From the NCBI GenBank assembly GCA_003695605.1, contig RFIK01000042.1, forward strand, positions 1 to 12,638: a stretch of 12,638 nucleotides of DNA. The letters are read 5' to 3'. Source of the DNA: Chlorobiota bacterium. GTDB lineage: Bacteria; Bacteroidota; Ignavibacteria; Kapaibacteriales; NICIL-2. Shown here piece by piece: positions 8,156 through 12,638 of this stretch (position 1 is the first letter of the stretch; each line of letters begins with the position of its first letter). The notes below the pieces were generated by a model. That model had not been told where the DNA came from. It worked only from the letters and a program-made list of their open reading frames with translations, and did not search any database. The position numbers were made by a program, and so were the translations under genes.

Positions 8156-8185
8156 TTGAGAGACGGAGAGTCAATTGTATTTTGG
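8156..8185 (+). promoter_or_regulatory. Possible Bacteroidota-type promoter for the outer-membrane protein gene
   Basis: TTG at 8156-8158 and TATTTTGG at 8178-8185 are separated by 19 bases. This resembles the Bacteroidota -33 TTG / -7 TAnnTTTG pattern, with the TTTG element slightly off. It sits about 37 bases before the ATG at 8223, a sensible distance. It is a weak match by eye and the phylum itself is inferred. Confidence 0.25.
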
Positions 8186-8210
8186 CAAGTGGTCATCGCT
8201 GTTCACTTCT

Positions 8211-8216
8211 GGAGGA
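8211..8216 (+). promoter_or_regulatory. Strong ribosome binding site that fixes the outer-membrane protein start
   Basis: GGAGGA is followed by 6 bases (TACACA) and then the ATG at 8223. It decides the start in favour of 8223 over a TTG at 8175, which has no such site and would place extra residues before the signal peptide. Confidence 0.75.
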
Positions 8217-8222
8217 TACACA

Positions 8223-8909
8223 ATGGTCAAGAGATTCCTGTTCGCATTCGTTCTGTTCTCTCAGGTAGCGTTTGCCCAAGGTTCAGGCATCAAAGTTGGC
8301 GCAACGCTACCGAATTGGAAGTACGCAGCCGATTCTGCAGCCTCGCTGAACACAAACAATCTGGCAAGCTTTGCAATCGCGCTCGTACAGGAATTCCCCC
8401 TTGGCGGTATCTTTTCCATTCAGCTGGAGCCGACCTATAGCGTCCGCACCACAACGACCGACATTCTCGCAAGCATCCTTGCGCAGTACGCTCCGGACTC
8501 ATTACCGCCGCAAATACCTTCGTCACTCGAATTTGAGCACCAGATAACCTCCATCGAGCTTCCAATCCTGCTCAAGATTGCCACTGGCACCAGTGGCGTT
8601 CGCGGCTACGTATTCGCTGGACCGAACATCCGTTTTCAACTCTCGGCGGTGACCACGCTCAGGACGGATACGACCAATCTCAACAGCTCGATCCCACTCG
8701 ATGTCAAGCCAAAAGCCAAAACCGCCGTCGCTGGTGCAGACATTGGCGCAGGGATCGAGATTCCGCTTGGTCTTTTCAGCCTCGTTGCCGATGCCCGTTA
8801 CACATTTCCACTGTCGGACATGAGTTCGATGGAAGCGTTCGGACGGCGTCTCGGTACGCTCAACTCAAACGACATCCGAATATTCGCTGGGCTAATGTTC
8901 CGCTGGTAG
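8223..8909 (+). CDS. PorT-like outer-membrane beta-barrel protein
   Basis: A 228-residue protein with a clean Sec signal peptide MVKRFLFAFVLFSQVAFA, expected to be cut after Ala18 before QG. The mature part alternates short amphipathic strands with turns: GIKVGATLPNW, GIFSIQLEPTYSV, ITSIELPILLKIATG, GYVFAGPNIRFQLS, AVAGADIGAGIEIPLG, SLVADARYTFPLS. It ends in IRIFAGLMFRW with the terminal aromatic residue typical of a BAM-recognised beta signal. This layout matches the outer membrane protein beta-barrel domain (PorT family) common in Bacteroidota, about 8 strands. In that group PorT itself works in type IX secretion, but most relatives have no known role, and nothing adjacent here points to T9SS. 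It appears monocistronic with its own promoter and ribosome site and converges on the next gene. Confidence 0.85.
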   Translation: MVKRFLFAFVLFSQVAFAQGSGIKVGATLPNWKYAADSAASLNTNNLASFAIALVQEFPLGGIFSIQLEPTYSVRTTTTDILASILAQYAPDSLPPQIPSSLEFEHQITSIELPILLKIATGTSGVRGYVFAGPNIRFQLSAVTTLRTDTTNLNSSIPLDVKPKAKTAVAGADIGAGIEIPLGLFSLVADARYTFPLSDMSSMEAFGRRLGTLNSNDIRIFAGLMFRW

Positions 8910-8928
8910 CTGTGCGCTGCTGGTGGTG

Positions 8929-9930
8929 CTACTCGAACTTGAACGACGCAATCGCGCGCTCAAACACGGGCTTGTAACTGCCTTCTTCCTGCTTGTTCCA
9001 GGTAAGGAAGATGCGATAGAGCTTTTTGTCCTTGACGGCCAAATACACCCGTCGTTCGATACCCTTTTGCGGTGAGTACGAAAAGAGCACTGCATCCACG
9101 CCACCGAGCTTGACTTTCTGCGGCGCCCCGCCACCGAATGAAGCGCGATTATCGCTGGCAATCTTCTCGAGATTCGTCTGCGCAGACGCATCGAGGATGT
9201 CCACTCGGATCGTGCAATCGAGACGACTGCCGAGATATTCCGAGCCGCCGACTGCTCCTTGCGCTTTGATGCCCTTGACGCGGAAATTGTCGGGAATTTC
9301 CAAACTGTAGCCATTTCCACGCGTGCGAACAAAGTTCGATGACGGTGGCTCCGGGCTTTTGGGGAGTGTATCCACTCGTGGCGATGCAACCTGCACCTGC
9401 GGAAGGATAACTGAGCCGAGAGTTCGCTCCACCGCTGTCTTGTAGTAGTCGAACGTGCTGCCGAATGCCGCAAACTCGACGGTCGTGATGAAGCTATCCT
9501 TTGCCGCATAGACTTTGAATCCTTCGAACATTCCGTCAGGGGCCTCGAACTTATAGGACAGTTTCGTCGCAGCAATTCCACCGAGTGTTGTTTGCTCCTG
9601 CTGGTACGCATCGTCGGCAAAAATTTTGTCCTCCTTGATGAATTGCTCAAGTGGCGCAGATGTTTTCACCACACGCATTTCGACTTTTGCAGCAGAGGGC
9701 CCATCGCCGTACTCAATGAAGCGTTGCTCTGCCCCCGGAATCGAAATGGCGTAGAATTGCTCACCTGCAATTGCACGGTGGGACCAGTTGGCAGGATATT
9801 CGATCGAAAAATTGCGAATTGGATCGGTATAGCGTTGCCACCCCTGAATCGGAACAGGTTCGGCTTTCTTGCCGCAGCTAACCATCAGCGGACCCAAAAC
9901 AGACAACCATGCGATCGCGAACCGATGCAT
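8929..9930 (-). CDS. Lipoprotein with two tandem PsbP/DcrB-like domains
   Basis: A 333-residue lipoprotein. MHRFAIAWLSVLGPLMVSC gives a lipobox with Cys19, after which the mature chain begins. Domain 1 (about 31-176) has the characteristic FSIEYPANW near its start and ends with a conserved block GGIAATKLSYKFEAP...YAAKDSFITTVEF...YYKTAVERTLGSV. Domain 2 (about 199-333) repeats this plan with YSLEIPDNF, then GGVDAVLFSYS...YLAVKDKKLYRIFLTW...YKPVFERAIASFKF. A Pro/Ser linker at about 177-198 joins them. The fold is that of PsbP/DcrB/Mog1-like domains; no activity can be assigned, and an envelope role is likely. The ATG at 9930 is chosen because it begins the lipoprotein signal; a longer frame from a TTG at 10095 adds 55 residues without sense. 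The ribosome site is weak. It converges on the PorT-like gene with 19 bases between stops. Confidence 0.8.
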   Translation of the reverse strand: MHRFAIAWLSVLGPLMVSCGKKAEPVPIQGWQRYTDPIRNFSIEYPANWSHRAIAGEQFYAISIPGAEQRFIEYGDGPSAAKVEMRVVKTSAPLEQFIKEDKIFADDAYQQEQTTLGGIAATKLSYKFEAPDGMFEGFKVYAAKDSFITTVEFAAFGSTFDYYKTAVERTLGSVILPQVQVASPRVDTLPKSPEPPSSNFVRTRGNGYSLEIPDNFRVKGIKAQGAVGGSEYLGSRLDCTIRVDILDASAQTNLEKIASDNRASFGGGAPQKVKLGGVDAVLFSYSPQKGIERRVYLAVKDKKLYRIFLTWNKQEEGSYKPVFERAIASFKFE

Positions 9931-9995
9931 TGCACAAGTGACTGGGAAGTTCAACAACAGTGATGGCGCGAAACTACACACACCAACACCCTTTC

Positions 9996-10026
9996 CCACT
10001 GCCACGCAGTGGACACATGGCACTGC
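9996..10026. promoter_or_regulatory. Dyad operator-like element with a third half-site
   Basis: CCACTGC (9996-10002) and GCAGTGG (10006-10012) are perfect inverted arms around a 3-base centre. A further CACTGC lies at 10021-10026, so the middle GCAGTG can pair with either flank. The element is about 66-96 bases upstream of the minus-strand lipoprotein ATG, a fitting place for a transcription-factor operator or for alternative hairpins in its 5' leader. No T-run follows on either strand, so a terminator is unlikely. Confidence 0.4.
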
Positions 10027-10075
10027 AGGATACGCATAGAGGTGAGGAAGCGCCGCAGAGGTCTTATCGCAGAAG

Positions 10076-10210
10076 CTACCAGAGCGCCGTTGCAATCAGG
10101 ATGGCACCTGTCGCAGCAGCGGTGCTTCCCCAGAGCCAGAGCTGCTCGAGCACAACGTAGCGCTCGCTTTCACTCAACCGTGCAAGGTATTGATCAAAAT
10201 CGAATCGCAT
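10076..10210 (-). CDS. Possible 44-residue single-pass membrane protein
   Basis: ATG at 10210 to TAG at 10076-10078. The first half is charged and helical (DFDQYLARLSESERYVV) and the second half is one hydrophobic segment, about residues 24-44 (LWLWGSTAAATGAILIATALW), giving a tail-anchored appearance. An in-frame stop lies upstream and no other start codon occurs between it and the ATG, so the frame is self-contained. The ribosome site is poor (GGAAG 13 bases away). Its order, on the same strand, is small ORF, 145 bases, then the lipoprotein gene. I recognise no family. The sensible amphipathic-then-hydrophobic layout is the main support. Confidence 0.38.
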   Translation of the reverse strand: MRFDFDQYLARLSESERYVVLEQLWLWGSTAAATGAILIATALW

Positions 10211-10312
10211 CGGCTTACTGGGACTTCCGTTGAAACTCCACTCGTGGTATCGGCACGTTTGAGCAGAACTTCACTGGCCCTCACCAGCGGTGCAGTAACT
10301 TTGCTACCACAG

Positions 10313-10338
10313 GAACACTGCGCAATTCCGCGGTGTTC
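10313..10338. promoter_or_regulatory. Long inverted repeat upstream of the acyl-CoA dehydrogenase gene
   Basis: GAACACTGCG (10313-10322) and CGCGGTGTTC (10329-10338) are complementary over 10 positions, 9 Watson-Crick and one T-G, around the 6-base loop CAATTC. It ends 44 bases before the dehydrogenase ATG. No T-run follows on either strand, so it is not a standard terminator. An operator for a dimeric repressor (TetR- or GntR-like regulators commonly control such genes) or a 5'-leader hairpin are the likely readings. Confidence 0.45.
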
Positions 10339-10382
10339 AGGATTTGGAATGCAGTAAACACCTGACGTGGACGATTTGCATC

Positions 10383-11552
10383 ATGCACGAAGTTCTATCG
10401 CACGGAGTTTCCTTCACTTTGAGTCAAGAGCAAGAGCAAATTCGGCAACTTGCGCGCGAGTTCGCCGAAGCAGAAATACGTCCGCACGTGGTCTACTTCG
10501 ATGAAACGCAAGAATTCCCGCACGAAATTTTCCGCAAGATGGGCGAACTCGGCTTTCTGGGAATTCTGATCCCGCCTGACTACGGTGGTGCTGGCTTCGG
10601 TGCACTCGAATGCGCAATCATCGTCGAGGAAATCGCACGCGTTTGCCCGGCTGTTGCACTTGGCGTGGCCGCGCATAATGGACTGTGCACCTATCACATC
10701 TTCCGCTACGGCAGCGAGGAGCTACGGGAGCGGTACGTTCGTCCCCTTGCGCAAGGCGAAACACTTGGCGCATGGGGACTGACCGAGCCAGGCTCCGGCT
10801 CCGATGCTGGGGCAATGATAACAGTCGCAATCCGCGATGGCGACCACTACATTCTCCGCGGCAGCAAGAATTTCATCACGCACGGCAACGTTGGCTCGAT
10901 TGCAGTGATCATGGCGAAAACCGATCCTGCGAAAGGCAAGCGCGGCATCAGTGCGTTCGTGGTGGATAAATCAATGCCGGGTTTCTACGCCAGCAAGAAG
11001 GAAAACAAAGTCGGGATGCGTTGCAGCGACACTGCGTCGCTCGTGCTCGACGATGTGCGTGTTCCAGCCGCTAACCTGCTTGGAGAGGAAGGCCAGGGAT
11101 TCCTGCAAGCACTTGCAATTCTCGATGGCGGTCGCGTGACGATTGCAGCGCTTTCGGTAGGCTTAGCGCAAGGTGCGTTCGAAGCGGCGATGAAGTATGC
11201 ACAGGAGCGCATCCAGTTCGGCAAGCCACTCATTGAGCATCAGGCGGTAGCGATGAAGCTGGCGCGAATGAACATGGAGATTGAAGCAGCACGACTGCTC
11301 ACCTACCGAGCTGCGTGGCTTCGCGATCGTGGGGAGCCCTTTCGCCAAGAAGCAGCACAGGCGAAGCTTTTCGCCAGCGAGGTTGCTGTCCGCACTGCCG
11401 AGGATGCTATCCAAATCCATGGTGGATATGGCTACATCAAAGAATTCCCCGTCGAAAAATACTGGCGTGACTCGAAGCTTTTGACGATTGGTGAAGGCAC
11501 CAGCGAAATCCAGCGTATCGTCATCGCACGGCAGCTACTAGAGAATCGATGA
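10383..11552 (+). CDS. Acyl-CoA dehydrogenase (FAD flavoenzyme)
   Basis: A 389-residue acyl-CoA dehydrogenase that oxidises an acyl-CoA to the trans-2-enoyl-CoA with FAD and passes electrons to ETF. The N-terminal helical domain begins FTLSQEQEQIRQLAREFAE, with YGGAG at 67-71. The first family signature GLTEPGSGSDAGA is at 132-144, followed by KNFITHG. The C-terminal helical domain has RIQFGKPL and the second signature QIHGGYGYIKEFPVEKYWRD (344-363). Glu371 in IGEGTSEIQ aligns with the catalytic base of short- and medium-chain enzymes (Glu376 of mature MCAD). Overall it resembles the butyryl/short-chain group, but chain length cannot be fixed by eye. The ATG at 10383 gives the usual length; a TTG at 10344 would add 13 unlikely residues. 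The ribosome site is weak. No ETF or thiolase gene is adjacent. An inverted repeat just upstream may regulate it. Its last 32 bases overlap the convergent gene. Confidence 0.93.
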   Translation: MHEVLSHGVSFTLSQEQEQIRQLAREFAEAEIRPHVVYFDETQEFPHEIFRKMGELGFLGILIPPDYGGAGFGALECAIIVEEIARVCPAVALGVAAHNGLCTYHIFRYGSEELRERYVRPLAQGETLGAWGLTEPGSGSDAGAMITVAIRDGDHYILRGSKNFITHGNVGSIAVIMAKTDPAKGKRGISAFVVDKSMPGFYASKKENKVGMRCSDTASLVLDDVRVPAANLLGEEGQGFLQALAILDGGRVTIAALSVGLAQGAFEAAMKYAQERIQFGKPLIEHQAVAMKLARMNMEIEAARLLTYRAAWLRDRGEPFRQEAAQAKLFASEVAVRTAEDAIQIHGGYGYIKEFPVEKYWRDSKLLTIGEGTSEIQRIVIARQLLENR

Positions 11553-12417
11553 AGCCTGAGAACAAAAAGTCACCGGGGAAATCTTGATACCATATCAACC
11601 TGCCTGTGTCGGGGTCGTAGCATACAATCCGCTGTCCCGCATCTTTGTAATACTTGTTGTTGTAGATAACACCAGGCCTGTTATCTACTAAGCCCCTGTT
11701 TCTAGTTCGTGCATAGGGCACACGATATAGAGTAGTGTTGTCGCTTAGCCTGTAGCAAAACAGATAGCTGTTGGAGGTAAGTTGGCCCGAATCCTTTCTC
11801 GATTTCCAATCGTGTTCTACAAAGAGCAATACTCTTTCGCCGTTTTGGTTCACGTACGCTGTAGGTAGGCACAATCCACTCATAGCTATATTTTGATATA
11901 GGAGTGTAGGGATAGGATGGCGCACATCGGATGCGAAGCATCCAAACTTTCCTACTGCAGTGTCTCCCCCAAGATCACCGATAAATGAATACTCCCATGG
12001 CTCAAATAATCTCACAAATTCACCTCCATTTGTATAGTCATCCCTCATACGCCATACTGTTCTACCTGTCGCCATATCAATACAGTATCTTCTTCCCCCG
12101 CTACCGAAAACGAGATAGTTTTCCCAAACAAAGGGTATCCATGTTTTGAAATCGAAACTCACGTAATATTCTTTCCATCGCCATAGCTCCTTCCCGGTGG
12201 CCGCATCTAATCCGAGGAGTACTTGCTCGCCAGCACTATCTACTCCTACAACTACAATAATCTCCCTATTGTAGCATATCACGTGCATTTGATATTCGCT
12301 GAGTTCTCTCACGGTAAGCGGTGTTCTCCAAACCATTTTTGGGGAGAGCACTGCATCTGCAGGATTCTCTCGGCATGCACTAATTAGTATAGCAACAACA
12401 ATCAACGCTAATAGCAT
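11521..12417 (-). CDS. PQQ-propeller-like lipoprotein, probably shortened at its C-terminus
   Basis: A 298-residue lipoprotein starting MLLALIVVAILISAC, lipid cysteine 15. Three clear PQQ-type beta-propeller motifs are LDAATGKELWRW (70-81), IDMATGRTVWRM (113-124) and YDPDTGRLIWYQ (267-278), with a weaker one at about 221-233. These repeats form eight-bladed propellers in complete family members such as BamB; only about four blades fit here and the chain stops directly after one. No quinone-enzyme catalytic residues are apparent, so a binding or scaffold role in the envelope is likelier. The ATG at 12417 is set by AGAAGG (12425-12430), 7 bases upstream. It begins 4 bases after the stop of the partial upstream gene, so both are probably one operon. 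Base composition is clearly A+T-richer than the rest of the window. Its stop lies within the 3' end of the convergent dehydrogenase gene. Confidence 0.75.
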   Translation of the reverse strand: MLLALIVVAILISACRENPADAVLSPKMVWRTPLTVRELSEYQMHVICYNREIIVVVGVDSAGEQVLLGLDAATGKELWRWKEYYVSFDFKTWIPFVWENYLVFGSGGRRYCIDMATGRTVWRMRDDYTNGGEFVRLFEPWEYSFIGDLGGDTAVGKFGCFASDVRHPIPTLLYQNIAMSGLCLPTAYVNQNGERVLLFVEHDWKSRKDSGQLTSNSYLFCYRLSDNTTLYRVPYARTRNRGLVDNRPGVIYNNKYYKDAGQRIVCYDPDTGRLIWYQDFPGDFLFSGFIDSLVAAVR

Positions 12418-12421
12418 CTTC

Positions 12422-12638
12422 TTACCTTCTAGGAGTGTTAAAGTTCTGTTCGTTACGTGAAAATATTTGCCAAAAAGCATCTTTCACACTTGGATGATTG
12501 CCCTGCTCGAGGTGCTTTGCGCCTTTTGCTTCGTATGCGTGAAGAAGGCCGGGGATGCCAATTTGACTTTCCTTGACAATGAGTGCATCCGATGGTGACT
12601 CATTCAAGATATGAATTTCTTCATAGAGACTCTCCAAA
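12422..12638 (-). CDS. Unrecognised protein, C-terminal fragment; 5' end beyond the window
   Basis: About 71 C-terminal residues are visible, ending NEQNFNTPRR before TAA at 12422-12424. The frame is open to the window edge; the TTG at 12637 is probably an internal Leu codon. Visible stretches are SLYEEIHILNESPSDALIV, IGIPGLLHAYEAKG and HPSVKDAFWQIF. The fragment is soluble in character, with no membrane segment. I recognise no family. It is immediately upstream of, and probably co-transcribed with, the PQQ-like lipoprotein, and its end contains that gene's ribosome site. It shares the A+T-rich composition of this end. Confidence 0.55.
   Translation of the reverse strand, partial: LESLYEEIHILNESPSDALIVKESQIGIPGLLHAYEAKGAKHLEQGNHPSVKDAFWQIFSRNEQNFNTPRR
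12425..12430 (-). promoter_or_regulatory. Ribosome binding site for the PQQ-like lipoprotein
   Basis: On the minus strand AGAAGG is followed by 7 bases and the ATG at 12417. It decides this start over an ATG at 12480, which would put 21 extra residues before the lipoprotein signal. The site is inside the last codons of the upstream gene, consistent with coupled translation. Confidence 0.65.

Larger units (their letters stand above)
9931..10382. other. 452-base interval with dyads and a small ORF, otherwise without recognised genes
   Basis: The stretch separates the divergent lipoprotein and acyl-CoA dehydrogenase starts. It holds a dyad at 9996-10012 with an extra half-site, a possible 44-codon minus-strand ORF at 10076-10210 and a 10-bp-arm inverted repeat at 10313-10338. 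I saw no tRNA, rRNA or insertion-sequence remnant. Forward ORFs at 9960-10160 and 10009-10233 have Arg/Ser/His-rich translations with no family features and look spurious. Confidence 0.6.

Noticed and set aside
8892..9650. Minus-strand ORF of 252 codons in another frame of the two-domain lipoprotein gene
   Set aside because: Translation is dominated by Arg and Ser; the overlapping frame has a lipobox and recognisable duplicated domain.
10313..10338. Rho-independent terminator reading of the inverted repeat
   Set aside because: No run of T follows the stem on either strand, so it was kept as an operator or leader hairpin instead.
1..12638. CRISPR array, tRNA/rRNA genes, insertion sequences, origin
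   Set aside because: No regularly spaced direct repeats, no cloverleaf-like segment, no rRNA-like stretch and no transposase or terminal inverted repeats were seen by eye.

Overview
The window reads as chromosomal DNA from a Gram-negative bacterium, most likely of the Bacteroidota/Chlorobiota/Ignavibacteria side of the tree. This is inferred from gene families, not from a marker gene. The supporting points are an RND pump fused in frame to its outer-membrane channel, a PorT-like outer-membrane beta-barrel, two lipoproteins, an EF-G-like paralogue with a DTPGY-type G3 motif, and one Bacteroidota-like promoter candidate. Base composition, from rows counted by hand, is near 58% G+C over most of the window and drops to about 40-45% after base ~11,553.

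Layout. Bases 1-3865 (+) hold a heavy-metal efflux operon. Its first gene is the 3' part of a CzcA/CusA-type RND permease continuing in frame into a TolC/CzcC-like outer-membrane factor. An ATGA overlap joins it to a lipoprotein membrane-fusion (adaptor) protein, so two genes encode a whole tripartite pump. Same-strand genes follow: rmuC (3920-5284) and an EF-G-like translational GTPase (5370-7505). Converging on these is a small SRPBCC-fold protein (7516-7965, -). It is divergent, across a spacer with a canonical G-quadruplex motif, from a PorT-like outer-membrane protein (8223-8909, +). That gene converges on a lipoprotein with two tandem PsbP/DcrB-like domains (8929-9930, -). The 9931-10382 interval carries two clear dyad symmetries and a possible 44-residue membrane protein on the minus strand. 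An acyl-CoA dehydrogenase follows (10383-11552, +).

The right end (about 11,553-12,638) is A+T-richer. It holds a minus-strand pair: an unrecognised gene cut by the window edge, then a PQQ-propeller-like lipoprotein whose 3' end runs 32 bases into the 3' end of the acyl-CoA dehydrogenase gene. The composition step and the short propeller suggest an acquired or rearranged segment whose junction lies at the dehydrogenase stop.

Most of the window is ordinary housekeeping and envelope content, and I did not find a clearly new defence or mobile system. The items most worth a second look are the pump fusion with a signal peptide at its internal junction, the two intergenic dyads with the 44-codon ORF, the G4 motif, and the compositional junction on the right.
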